64,000 bases of DNA from Cololabis saira (lineage: Eukaryota; Chordata; Actinopteri; Beloniformes; Belonidae), in the NCBI RefSeq assembly GCF_033807715.1, contig NC_084590.1, positions 6,066,827 through 6,130,826 of the forward strand, written 5' to 3'. Shown piece by piece: positions 20,971 to 33,700 of the stretch; within the stretch, counting starts at the first letter, position 1, and every line of letters starts with the position of its first letter. The position numbers and the translations under genes are program-made. Below the pieces are notes generated by a model. It was not told the origin of the DNA. It saw nothing but the letters and a program-made list of their open reading frames with translations, and did no database searches.

Positions 20971-20971
20971 G

Positions 20972-21521
20972 GGGCACGGTGGCGCAGCTGGTAGTGCAGC
21001 TGGTAGTGCAGCGGTCTCACAGCAAGAAGGTCCTGGGTTCGATTCCCGCCGGGGGACGCTGTGGGTGCTGAAGTGCGTGTTAGTTCCCCCATGACTTCAG
21101 TGCCCACACCATGGGTGGGGTTGGCGAAAGGATCTTTCTGTGTGGAGTTTGTATGTTCTCCCCGTGTTCCCCTGGGTAGCTAATGTGAGCTACCCTCACA
21201 AAAACATGCACACAGTCCTGGGCTATACATGCCCCCTCTGGCCAACCGGGGCGCCAGATGGGGTGGGGAGGATCCGGCCGGAATAACGTGATCCTTCCAC
21301 GCGCTACGTTCGGCCGGAGAAACCCCACCCTGTCTGGTGAAAAGATGCGGCCTGCTTACTCCTCAGGTTAAGGAGGAGACCTGAGCTCAGTGCAGGGCCC
21401 TCCTGGGGTTGGTAGAGGATGGCAATGCCCAGGACTGTCAGTAGGTAGGAGCACGGGGTGGTAAAAAAATGGGAAAAAAACCGGGATAAAAATATTAAAT
21501 AAAAAAAAAAAAAAAAAAAAA
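20972..21521 (+). mobile_element. tRNA-derived SINE with poly(A) tail and perfect target duplication
   Basis: It starts GGGCACGGTGGCGCAGCTGG (A box) with a small internal duplication of GGTAGTGCAGCT, followed by a B box GGTTCGATTCC at 21036-21046 and CACAGCAAGAAGGTCCTGGG between them. This head is shared by V-SINE/DANA-like fish SINEs. It ends in a ~24-nt A tail. The 13-bp duplication AGGTGCCGTCAGG flanks it (20959-20971 and 21522-21534). Confidence 0.88.
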
Positions 21522-21585
21522 AGGTGCCGTCAGGGCGTTTTTGAAATGTAAATTCCACATTCAGAACTTTCACATGCTCCTCCAT
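21522..21585 (-). pseudogene. hAT-type transposase fragment (proximal piece)
   Basis: The minus-strand frame MEEHVKVLNVEFTFQKRPDG continues into the BED finger at 20831-20970 once the SINE and one target copy are removed. Confidence 0.6.
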
Positions 21586-21610
21586 TCTCTCATATTGTGC
21601 AACAGTATAC

Positions 21611-21618
21611 TGTGTGTG

Positions 21619-21649
<31 letters not shown>
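21611..21649. repeat. (TG)n(TGCG)n microsatellite
   Basis: Simple repeat just outside the left arm of the large inverted repeat; it mirrors the much longer GCGT tract at 23939. Confidence 0.95.
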
Positions 21650-21904
21650 TATGAAGTTCCATGCGAGTCATAATGCGTGCGCACCTGTCGACTGAGCGTG
21701 TCACTCGCGCGTGCTTTGACGCCTGTGCAGCAAAGCAACGGGTAACATGTAATGTAGTTTCCCCATTGATTTATAACGGTCACGCGTGTACGCGCACGTT
21801 CATGCGTAATGACTGCTGCACACGCGTGATCACAGTACGCGTAGTGACTACATGTAACATTTACACGTTTTTTGCGAACGCACGCATGAACGCACGCATG
21901 AAGA

Positions 21905-23870
21905 TGATAGAACATTTTTGTTACACGTGCGTGCGTGCGTGCATTGTTACGTACGCAGACTACATCACGCGTAACAAGAAGCTGCGTGCTACACTAACAG
22001 CGTGTGCACGTCTGTCTGTCAGTGTTAAAAGATTTCTTTTACGCGATCACACACACGTGCGTTCGCATTCTCTGACTGTTCGCAACCGGAAGTAAATTTC
22101 CTCGGTGCGCAACAGACGCATCACTTAAGCGTGTCGTGTAGTTTCTCTGTGTTCCATTTTCATCCAGTATATGGTGCTATCGAGTCAATAATAGGCACAA
22201 CTGTCCTTAAATGAATAAAAAAGAAAGTAAGACAGCTTCCTTTGTTGGACCAGAGAAGCTTAGGTAGCGTGCAGTAGCACATGGCTACTTAATATGCAGA
22301 ATGACATCATTCTGCATTCTGCACTGCGGGAAGTAGGGGTGCTGGGGGTGCGGCAGCACCCCCTCCTCTTGGTACCGGACCCCCTCCCCCAGCTCCCGCC
22401 CCCCCTCCAGACAGGAGGGAGGGATGATGGAAATATAAAGTAAAATAAAACCTGTCACATTATTCAAATAAATAAAAGGTTGGCGTAGGCTACTGTATTT
22501 TATAGTTATGACGGGCTGCTGTGCCAGTGTGCCACTGTAGGGCTTAATTTGAGGGGGAGCAAGCCGGAGCGCGCTCCGGCAAACCTGTAACAAATAAATA
22601 TATACTTTTACGCACCGCTGCGCGCTCATATCAATTCCAAAAACACAAACAGCACAACGGCATAATGGTAAAAGTTATACATCTATGTGGCTTAAAAAGT
22701 ACAGTTGGGTTGCTTAATGTGTCTCACACAGCGCATCTGTGTGTGTTGTTTTTTCGTTCCATGCGTAAAAGCCAAAAGCGCACTGGAGATGGGCAATCTC
22801 CAGCTCTGTGCTCATCCTCTGCGCTCCGGGACCTCCCACTTTACAAATTAAGCACTGGGCCTGGCATATATTTTGATAACGGGGCAATGCAAGAGAATTG
22901 GTGGTTTTATTACTCAAAGGAAGTAAAACAAGCATATGGTTCATACATTTCCGTCAATAAGATCCATTAAATTAGGGTAAAATAACCGAAATAATACTCA
23001 CACACACACACAGATGCGCTGTGTGAGACAGATTAAGCAACCCAACTGTACTTTTTAAACCACATAGATGTATAACGTTTACCATTATGTCGTTGTGCTG
23101 TTTATTGTATTTTTGGAATTGATATGAGCGCACAGCGGTGCGTAAAAGTATATATTTATTTGTTACAGGTTTGCCGGAGCGCGCTCCGGCTTGCTCCCCC
23201 TCAAATTAAGCCCTGGCTAGGCCTATACAGTGGCACACTGGCACAGCAGCCCGTCATAACTATAAAATACAGTAGCCTACGCCAACCTTTTATTTATTTG
23301 AATAATGTGACAGGTTTTATTTTATTTTATATTTCCATCATCCCTCCCTCCTGTCTGGAGGGGGGGCGGGAGCTGGAGGGGGTCCGGTACCAAGTCCGGT
23401 ACCAAGAGGAGGGGGTGCTGCCGCACCCCCAGCACCCCTACTTCCCGCAGTGCAGAATGCAGAATGATGTCATTCTGCATATTAAGTAGCCATGTGCTAC
23501 TGCACGCTACCTAAGTTTCTTTGGTCCAACAAAGGAAGCTGTCTTACTTTCCTTCTTTATTCATTTAAGGGCAGTTGTGCCTATTATTGACTCGATAGCA
23601 CCATATACTGGATGAAAATGGAACACAGAGAAACTACACGACACGCTTAAGTGATGCGTCTGTTGCGCACCGAGGAAATTTACTTCCGGTTGCGAACAGT
23701 CAGAGAATGCGAACGCACGTGTGTGTGATCGCGTAAAAGAAATCTTTTAACACTGACAGACAGACGTGCACACGCTGTTAGTGTAGCACGCAGCTTCTTG
23801 TTACGCGTGATGTAGTCTGCGTACGTAACAATGCACGCACGCACGCACGTGTAACAAAATTCTCTATGTT
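21905..23870. repeat. large inverted repeat, ~0.85-kb arms, ~250-bp spacer
   Basis: The left arm (about 21905-22747) is the reverse complement of the right arm (about 23000-23870), with small indels. A perfect 18-bp palindrome GCCGGAGCGCGCTCCGGC sits in each arm (22563-22580 and 23173-23190). The right arm has an 11-bp duplication of TCCGGTACCAA. The spacer (22748-22999) is unique and has no convincing ORF. It could be a foldback/MITE-type element; no clear target duplication is visible because both outer ends run into GT-rich simple sequence. Confidence 0.85.
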
Positions 23871-23937
23871 ATTCACGCGTGCACACACACGCTGCTGCGC
23901 GCGGCTCCTCTATTAAAGACGCTAATAGTACTTCATA

Positions 23938-24100
<163 letters not shown>

Positions 24101-24474
24101 ACTGCTTTGATCGACATGTTTTAATCAACTTCAACAGTTTATCTGACTGACGAGCTGAAACAAACATCCTGTGGATGTGGAACATGTCTCACTGTTTCAC
24201 AACGACACAATCATTCCATCTAATAAAACTACTACACGTGGTTAACGACTACTCAGTGTATTATTCAAACCTGTAAGGATAGTGATAGACTGTTACTAAA
24301 ATGATATCATAAAATGTCAATGATCATGAGTGGAAACATGATGTCACTTCCTGAATTAGATGACCATAGTTTTTTCTTCCATGGTGACACGAGGCTTTTC
24401 TCAAGATGACAAACTATTCCTCAAAAGTTAACTATCACCTTGTTGTAAATCTGCTCGCCTTGCGTTTGGAAATA
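24101..24474 (+). promoter_or_regulatory. upstream region of the SRCR gene, with an ETS/PU.1-like motif
   Basis: Non-repetitive sequence before the signal-peptide exon. CACTTCCT at about 24345-24352 is an inverted AGGAAGTG ETS/PU.1-type site, about 125 bp before the ATG. No TATA box is seen at a plausible distance. That would suit a TATA-less leukocyte promoter, but the motif is short. Confidence 0.3.
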
Positions 24475-24541
24475 ATGATCAGTTTTAGAGACCTGGAATG
24501 GTTGCTGTTTTTGTCTGTTTTCTCACTTTCAGATGCCAAAG
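24475..24541 (+). CDS. SRCR gene exon 1: signal peptide
   Basis: ATG at 24475 opens [22 protein letters not shown], a short N-region, a hydrophobic core (LLFLSVFSL) and a small-residue cleavage area. It ends in phase 1 at AAAG|GTGTGTG. Chosen because the phase matches exon 2 and the frame stays open through all later exons. The alternative ATG at 24498 is in another frame and would not fit the phase. A 31-nt copy of this exon reappears, split, at 52841 and 55341. Confidence 0.75.
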
Positions 24542-24583
24542 GTGTGTGTGCCAGTTGTGTGTTTTTCTTGTGTTTCAGATTTG

Positions 24584-24674
<91 letters not shown>

Positions 24675-24693
24675 GTATATGTATATATATATG

Positions 24694-24776
<83 letters not shown>

Positions 24777-27700
24777 GTATATATATATATATAGGAGAAG
24801 AAAAAAAAGCTTCATAAAATTATGAGAAAACTGGTTGGAAACCTGTTGTTGCTGGCACCTCTGAGTATAAAATTAAAAACAAATAGATTTCTGTACACAG
24901 AACTAAAAGCAAGTGAAGATACAATGAGAGGAACCGCAGGCATGCTTTCTGTGGCATTCCTGTGAGACCAGAAGAAGAACGATACTAGTTCATGTTTGGA
25001 GGTTTCTAGTGTGCAAATGTAGACATCATGGAAGAAAGGTGATGAAATCTGAATGTTTTTTTTTAATGATTCTTCTTTGATCTCTCCTCAGGACTCTCGT
25101 CTGAACACCCAGCAGGTAAGCCGATATAACACGAAATGAGCAGAATTAGTTACGAGTTGGAGATGAACTCACGTCACCTTGCTGTGTTCCATCTGTGCTC
25201 AGTGTCGTCTGCTGAAATCAGGCTGGTGGAAGGAGCCGGTCGCTGTGCCGGTAGACTGGAGAGGAAAACTCAAGGGAAGTGGACACCAGAGGAGGAAGAC
25301 TTGACCGGGGACTGGAACCTGACGTCAGCCGCCACCATGTGCAGACAGCTGGACTGTGGTTCTGTGGTGTCCATACGAAGAACTTCATCTTCCTCTGACA
25401 GACCTGATGCTCTGACTTCCATGTTGAACCTGGAGAGTTCTGATATAATCGTCTTCCGTTCCTCCTTTTCCCACGTGGAGTTCATCTGTTCAGGTCAGAT
25501 TCATGAACTTGACACAACATGAACCACATGAGCAGAATACCAGTTCAACTACAATCCAAAAACAGTAAAGGTTGTAAAGTTAAAGAAAATGCAACTTAAA
25601 AGGCAGTGCAGTTTTCTTTTGTTGAACGTATAAACTCAACGTTTTTTTCTTGTCAATATTCATTTGTTTAAAAAAAATATGCATTCAGCTTTTTAATTCT
25701 AGGCCTGTATAACGTGAAACTATATAAAACAGTGGATGAGTGCAAGAACACACCCATTCTATGTCAATCTATATTAGTTAGTCAACCTTCAGCCGAACCC
25801 CGCTAAAATATCTACATAGGTGCCATTAGACGTTTCCAGCGGAATATACCGTTTAACCCTTGTGCTGTCTTTGGGTCAAGGAAGGAGGAAGGGAAGAAGG
25901 GAGGAAAGAAGGAAGGAAGGAAGAAAAGAAGGATGGAAGGAAGAGAGAAAAGAAGGAAGGGAGGATGGGAGAAAAGGAAGGAATGAAGGAAGGAAGGAAG
26001 GAAGGAAGGAAGGAAGGAAGGAAGGAAGGAAGGAAGGAAGGAAGGAAGGAAGGAAGGAAGGAAGGAAGGAAGGAAGGAAGGAAGGAAGGAAGGAAGGAAG
26101 GAAGGAAGGGAAAGGAAGGAAGGAAGGAAGGAAGGGAAAGGAAGGGAAAAAACAAGGAAAGAAGGAAGGAATGGAGAAAAGAGGAAGGGAAGAAGGAAGG
26201 AGAGAGCAGGAGGAAAGAAGGAAGGAAGGGAAAAAAGAAGGAAGGAAGGAAGGAAGGAAGGAAGGAAGGAAGGAAGGAAGGAAGGAAGGAAGGAAGGAAG
26301 GAAGGAAGGAAGGAAGGAAGGAAGGAAGGAAGGAACGAAGGAAGGAAGGAAGGAAGGAAGGAAGGAAAGAAGGAAGGAAGGAAGGAAAGAAGGAAGAAAA
26401 GAGGAAGGGAGAAAAGAGGGAAGAAGGAAGGAGAGAGCAGGAGGAAGGAAGGAAGGAAGGAAGGAAGGAAGGAAGGAAGGAAGGAAGGAAGGAAGGAAGG
26501 AAGGAAGGAAGGAAGGAAGGAAGGAAGGAAGGAAGGAAGGAAGGAAGGGGAGAAGGAAGGAGAGAGCAGGAGGAAAGAAGGACAGGAGAATTAGGTCATT
26601 TTGACCCGAAGACAGTACAAGGGTTAACACATTGACTTGATGGCATAATCTAAAAATACTTGTTTAGCCGATGCTGGGTTCATACAAACGGGTGATTGCT
26701 TCACTAAGCGCGGTAGCATGACGGTTATGGATGAGGAAGTGACAGCAGCTAGTCATTGGCTGAGATGACTGTCAATTAGTCTACCTTTCTGTAGGGTGAG
26801 GGCATATGACGTTGCACGCACTGACATATGTAACTAAGTGTGCTTGTTTTAACTCTCTGTGAGTGGGAGTGATGAGAAAAAGTGTGTAAACCCTGAGTTA
26901 AATGTTGCGGCTAAAAGTAAATGCATAACAACGTAAATTTGAGTTTCACGACATAGTCATTTTCTACATCGAACAGACTACGAGCCACAATATATTGAGT
27001 ATATTCGATATATTGCCCAGCCCTACCGTAACTATGGCATAGATATGAAAACCACTGTATTAACCCTTGTGCTGTCTTTGGGTCAAGGGAGGATGAAGGG
27101 AGAAAAGAAGGAATGAAGGAAGGGAGAAAAGATGGAAGGAAGGAAAGAAGGAAGTAAGGAAGAAAGGAGAAAAGAAGGAAGGAAGTAGGAAAGGGAGTAA
27201 GTAAGGGAGAAAAGATGGAAGGGAGGAAAGAAGGGAGAAAAGATGGAAGGAAGGGAGAAAGAAAGGAAAGAAGGGAGAAAAGGAAAGAAGGGAGGGAGGA
27301 AGGAATGGAGAAAAGGAAAGAAAGAAGGGAGGGAAGAAGGAAGGAATGGATAAAATAAGGAAAGAAGGAAGGAAAAGCAAAGAAGGTAATAAAGGAACGA
27401 ATGACGGAAGGGATGTAGGAAGAAAAATGAGTATAGGAGGGAAAAAAAGAAGGAAAGGAGGAGAGGAAGAAGGAAGGAGCGAGCATGGCAGGAGGAAAGA
27501 AGGATAGAAGAATTGGGTCCCAAAGACAGGGTTAAACATGTTCCACATGAAACATCTGCTGCTCTTCTTCCACAGACTCAGTCAGGCTGGTGAACGGCTC
27601 TAGTCGGTGTTCAGGCAGACTGGAGGTGAAGTCCAACCAGTCATGGTCCCCCGTGAGTCAACATGCTTTTGACCAGCATGATGCTGAGGTGGTGTGCAGG

Positions 27701-30700
27701 GAGCTGGATTGTGGAAGTCCTTCAGTCCTCCAGGGGGCGCTCTATGGAGACCCAGAGGCTCCAGTGTGGAGCAGAGAGTTCAACTGTACAGGTGATGAAT
27801 CTACTCTCCAAGACTGCGGCAGCTCCGTTACGAGATATTCTGGTAAAGCTGTTGAAGTCACTTGCTCAGGTAAAACAAAATGTTATTCAGTTTTTTAGCA
27901 CAATTTCCTCTACAGTCAGAATGTAAAACTATTTCATTCTTTCCCAACCTGATCTCACAAAAATCCGTGAAATTCCCACGACCTCTCACCACTATTTTCC
28001 GTGGTACCAACACGGAAAGTGGTATAATTACGTGTGAGCACCATGGATATAATACTATGCAAAGTCAATGGGATCCGTGGTCGTGATATATACACGAATT
28101 ATGACTTTATTATTATTTATATATTATTCTTTGTTATAGTGGCTAAATTATGCGTTTTTGTCGCGCAAGGTACTGTTTTTTACTGTCAGTTTGTAAAAAC
28201 ATGTTTTTAACGCTGTTTTATCAGTGTTTTATTGAGGTTTTAATGGGAGCACCACGGATATAGTACTATGCAAAGTCAATGGGATCCGTGGTCGTGATAT
28301 ATACACGGATTATGACATTATTATTATTTATATATTATTCTTTGTTATAGTGGCTAAATTATGCGTTTTTGTCGCGCAAGGTACTGTTTGTTACTGTCAG
28401 TTTGTATGACCATGTTTTTAACACTGTTTTAGCAGTGTTTTATTGAGGTTTTAATGGGAGCACCATGGATATAATACTATGCAAAGTCAATGGGATCCTT
28501 GGTCGTTATATATACACGGATTATGACATTATTATTATTTATATATCATTCTTTGTTATAGTGGCTAAATTATGCATTTTTGTCGCGCAAGGTACTGTTT
28601 TTTACTGTCAGTTTGTAAAAACATGTTTTTAACGCTGTTTTATCAGTGTTTTATTGAGGTTTTAATGGGAGCACCACGGATATAGTACTATGCAAAGTCA
28701 ATGGGATCCGTGGTCGTGATATATACACGGATTATGACATTATTATTATTTATATATTATTCTTTGTTATAGTGGCTAAATTATGCGTTTTTGTCGCGCA
28801 AGGTACTGTTTGTTACTGTCAGTTTGTATGACCATGTTTTTAACACTGTTTTAGCAGTGTTTTATTGAGGTTTTAATGGGAGCACCATGGATATAATACT
28901 ATGCAAAGTCAATGGGATCCTTGGTCGTTATATATACACGGATTATGACATTATTATTATTTATATATCATTCTTTGTTATAGTGGCTAAATTATGCATT
29001 TTTGTCACGCAAGGTACTGTTTTTACTGTCAGTTTGTAAAAGCACGTTTTTAACGCTGTTTTAGCAGTGTTTTATTGAGGTTTTAATGGGAGCACCACGG
29101 ATATAGTACTATGCAAAGTCAATGGGATCCGTGGTCGTGATATATACACGGATTATGACATTATTATTATTTATATATTATTCTTTGTTATAGTGGCTAA
29201 ATTATGCGTTTTTGTCGCGCAAGGTACTGTTTGTTACTGTCAGTTTGTATGACCATGTTTTTAACACTGTTTTAGCAGTGTTTTATTGAGGTTTTAATGG
29301 GAGCACCATGGATATAATACTATGCAAAGTCAATGGGATCCTTGGTCGTGATATATACACGGATTATGACATTATTATTATTTATATATCATTCTTTGTT
29401 ATAGTGGCTAAATTATGCATTTTTGTCACGCAAGGTACTGTTTTTACTGTCAGTTTGTAAAAGCACGTTTTTAACGCTGTTTTAGCAGTGTTTTATTGAG
29501 GTTTTAATGGGAGCACCACGGATATTGTACAATGCAAATCAATAGATACCGTTGTTGTGATATATACACGGATATGACATTATTATTATCTATATATTAT
29601 TCTTTGTTTTAGTGGCTAAATTATGAGTTTTTGTCGCGCAAGGTACTGTTTGTTACTGTCAGTTTGTAAAAGCATGTTTTTAACGCTGTTTTAGCAGTGT
29701 TTTATTGAGGTTTTAATGGGAGCACCACGGATATAGTACTATGCGAAGTCAATGGGATCTGTCACCCGATTTGACTGCTGTCATACCATTGAATGAACGA
29801 CAAAACGATAACAATCATCCCATAGATATGGGCCAGTAGGGCCCTACTCTACCTACTAGTAGGCGCAGGAGGCTGTTATCGCCCCTTTCTATGACTAACC
29901 CCATGTTATTAATGCTCAGTAGGCACAGAAGTTTTGTTATGAAGCTCATACCTCACCTCCCTTTTTTATGTATTTAGCTAGAATTTTAAAACCTGAACAA
30001 TAGAATTCAGCCCCCAAACAACATATACAATTCAGATTTCTATGACTTCTGCAACAGTGTAGAACCCTTTAGCTCTGAGAGCGTCCTGACTAATGGAACA
30101 GGGCCTATTTTGTGTCTTTTTATGCTTAGTTCACTAACGCCTTTAGCTAGGAGTCTAGATTTTTTATATGTTGTTTGGGGGCATCCCCTGATCAGACAGA
30201 CGTTAGTTTGGTGCAGATCGGACCTGTACTTTTCAATGGGCGTGGCTTTGAAACGTCTCCTTTTCCAACATTCCAACGGACACCGTTGCCACAACATTTG
30301 ACCAAACCAAGTAAAACTTGATCTGTGGCCTCCATATGGGGCCTAGATTGGGCTTGCCAAGTCTTAACTCTGTGAACCCTCTGCAACGCCAACTAGCTCT
30401 GTGGAAGTCGTACATCCACGGGACCAAACGATCCTAGCAAAGGGCCTTCTGCATTGCAACATAGTCAAAAATCAGCCTCCCAGCTCAAAACGTTAGTGAA
30501 TTATTCAAAAAACACACAAAAAAGGCCCGAAAAAGGCACCAGACACGGTGACCTTTGGCACTTCCGAAGGTCGCATGGGTCTGGACCTCGGCACAGTGGA
30601 TGAGAGTCACCTCCTGATACAGAGTCTAGAATTTCAGCCTCTTAGCTCAAAGCGTTAGTCATCTTCTCCCGCTTCATCCGTTACCGGGTCGCGGGGGCAG

Positions 30701-33700
30701 CAGCCTCAGCAGGGATGCCCAGACTTCCCTCACCCCAGACACTTCCTCCAGCTCTTCCGGGGGGAGTCCGAGGCGTTCCCAGGCCAGCCGAGAGACATAG
30801 TCTCTCCAGCGTGTCCTGGGTCTTCCCCGGGGTCTCCTCCTGGTGGGACATGCCTGGAACACCTCCCTAGGGAGGCGTCCAGGAGGCATCCGGTACAGAT
30901 GCCCAAGCCACCTCAGCTGACTCCTCTCAATGTGGAGGAGTAGCGGCTCGACTCCGAGCTCCTCCCGGGTGACCGAACTCCTCACCCTATCTCTAAGGGA
31001 GCGTCCAGCCACCCTGCGGAGGAAACTCATCTCGGCCGCTTGTATCCGCGATCTTGTCCTTTCGGTCACTACCCAAAGTTCATGACCATAGGTGAGGGTA
31101 GGGGCGTAGATTGACCGGTAAATCGAGAGCTTCGCCTTTCGACTCAGCTCCCTCTTTACCACGACGGTCCAGTACATCGACCGCATTACTGCGGACGCTG
31201 CACCGATCCGCCTGTCAATCTCACGCTCCATTGTTCCCTCACTCATGAACAAGATCCCGAGATACTTGAACTCCTCCACCTGAGGCAGGACTTCTCCACC
31301 CACCCGGAGAAGGCATGCCACCCTTTTCCGGTCGAGAACCATGGCCTCGGTCTTGGAGGTGCTGATTCTCATCCCTGCCGCGTCGCACTCGGCCGCAAAC
31401 CACCCCAGCACATGCTGGAGGTCCCGGTCTGATGAAGCCAACAGGACAACATCATCTGCAAAAAGCAGAGATGAAATCCTGAGGTTCCCAAACCGGATCC
31501 CCTCCGGCCCCTGGCTGCGCCTAGAAATCCTGTCCATAAAAATTATGAACAGGACCGGTGACAAAGGGCAGCCCTGCCGGAGTCCAACATGCACCGGGAA
31601 CAAGTCTGACTTACTGCCGGCAATGCGAACCAGACTCCTGCTTCGATCATACAGAGACCGGACAGCCCTTAGTAGAGGGCCCCGGACTCCATACTCACTC
31701 AGCACCCCCCACAGAATGGCACGAGGGACACGGTCAAATGCCTTCTCCAGATCCACAAAACACATGTAGACTGGTTGGGCAAATTCCCATGAACCCTCGA
31801 GCACCCTGCGGAGGGTATAGAGCTGGTCCAGTGTTCCACGACCGGGACGAAAACCGCATTGTTCCTCCTGAATCCGAGGTTCGACTATCGGCCGTAATCT
31901 CCTCTCCAGTACCCTGGCGTAGACTTTCCCCGGGAGGCTGAGAAGTGTGATCCCCCTGTAGTTGGAACACACTCTCCGGTCCCCCTTTTTAAACAGAGGG
32001 ACCACCACCCCGGTTTGCCACCCCAGCGGTACTGTCCCCTTCCTCCATGCAATGTCGCAGAGGCGTGTCAGCCAAGACAGCCCTACGACATCTAGAGACT
32101 TGAGGTACTCAGGGCGAATCTCATCCACCCCCGGTGCCCGGCCACCGAGGAGCTTACGAACCACCTCGGTGACCTCGGCTTGGGTGATCGATGAGCACGC
32201 CTCCGAGCCCCAACCCTCTGCTTCCTCAGTGGAAGGAATGTCAGTCGGGTTAAGGAGATCCTCAAAGTATTCCTTCCACCGTCTGACAATGTCCCCAGTC
32301 GAGGTCAACAGCTCCCCACCAGCACCATAAATGGTGCCGGCAGAGTACTGCTTCCCCCTTCCCTCCTCCAGAATTTCCTCGAGGCCGACCGAAAGTCCTC
32401 CTCCATGGCCTCCCCGAACTCCTCCCAGACCCGAGTTTTTGCCTCCAAGACTGCCCGAGCCGCGGCCCGCTTGGCCTGCCGGTACCTATCTACTGCGTCA
32501 GGAGTCCCACCGGCCAACATAGCCCGGTAGGACTCCTTCTTCAGTCTGACGGCATCCTGTACTTCCGGTGTCCACCACCGGGTTCTAGGATTGCCGCCAC
32601 GACAGGCACCGGAGACCTTGCGTCCACAGCTTCGAGCCGCCGCGTTGTCAATGGAGGCAGAGAACATGGTCCACTCGGACTCGATGTCCCCCGCCTCCCC
32701 CGGGATCCGAGAGAAGCTCTCCCGGAGGTGGGAGTTGAAGATGTCCCTGACAGAGGGCTCAGCCAGACGTTCCCAACAGACCCTCACAATCCGTTTGGGT
32801 CTGCCCGGTCTGTCCAACCTCCTCCTCCGCCAGCGCATCCAACTCACCACCAGGTGGTGATCAGTTGACAGCTCAGCCCCTCTCTTCACCCGAGTGTCCA
32901 AGACATGCGGCCGAAGGTCAGATGAAACGACAACAAAGTCGATCATTGACCTCCGACCTAGGGTGTCCTGGTGCCACGTGCACTGATGGACACCCTTATG
33001 CCTGAACATGGTGTTCGTGATGGACAAACTGTGACTCGCACAGAAGTCCAACAACAAAACACCGCTCGGGTTCAGATCGGGGAGGCCGTTCCTCCCAATC
33101 ACGCCTCTCCAGGTATCACTGTCATTGCCCACGTGAGCGTTGAAGTCCCCCAGTAGAACAATGGAGTCCCCAGTTGGAGCACTATCAAGTACACCTCCCA
33201 GGGACTCCAAGAAGGCCGGGTACTCCCCACTGCTGTTCGGCCCGTAGGCACAAACAACAGTGAGAGACCTATCCCCGACCCGAAGGCGCAGGGAAGCGAC
33301 CCTCTCGTTCACCGGGGTGAACTCCAACACATGGCGGCTGAGCTGGGGGGCTATAACCAAGCCCACACCAGCCCGCCGCCTCTCACCCTGGGCAACTCCA
33401 GAGTAGTGGAGGGTCCAGCCCCCTTCAAGGAGCTGGGTTCCAGAGCCCAAGCTATGTGTGGAGGTGAGCCCGACTATCTCTAGCCGGTATCTCTCAACCT
33501 CACGCACAAGCTCCGGCTCCTTCCCCCCCAGCGAGGTGACATTCCATGTCCCCACTGTGAGGGTTGATGTCCAGGGATTGGGTCGTCGAGGCACCCCGCC
33601 ACGACTGCTACCCAGCCCACAATGCACCGGCCTGCCATGGTCCTTCCTGCGGGTGGTGGGCCTACTGGAAGGCGGACCCGCGTCGCCGTTTCGGGCTGAG

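Noticed and set aside
22285..23489. Conserved protein MSAQRCVKVYIYLLQ seen on minus (22285-22629) and plus (23124-23489)
   Set aside because: The same sequence appears twice only because the region is an inverted repeat; no domain and the frame overlaps palindromes.
24498..24541. Alternative start for the SRCR signal peptide ([11 protein letters not shown])
   Set aside because: It is hydrophobic, but its frame ends in a phase incompatible with the following exons, whereas the ATG at 24475 fits.
24406..24825. Tyr-Ile repeat proteins on both strands
   Set aside because: (AT)n microsatellite; only the first part (24475-24541) is a real exon, in one frame.
25812..26635. Long open frames (about 270 codons on both strands) of Lys/Glu/Gly/Arg or Phe/Leu/Pro/Ser repeats
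   Set aside because: They are translations of the GGAA/TTCC microsatellite inside a MITE; same for 27060-27548, 38378-38912, 39353-40284 and 40949-41488.
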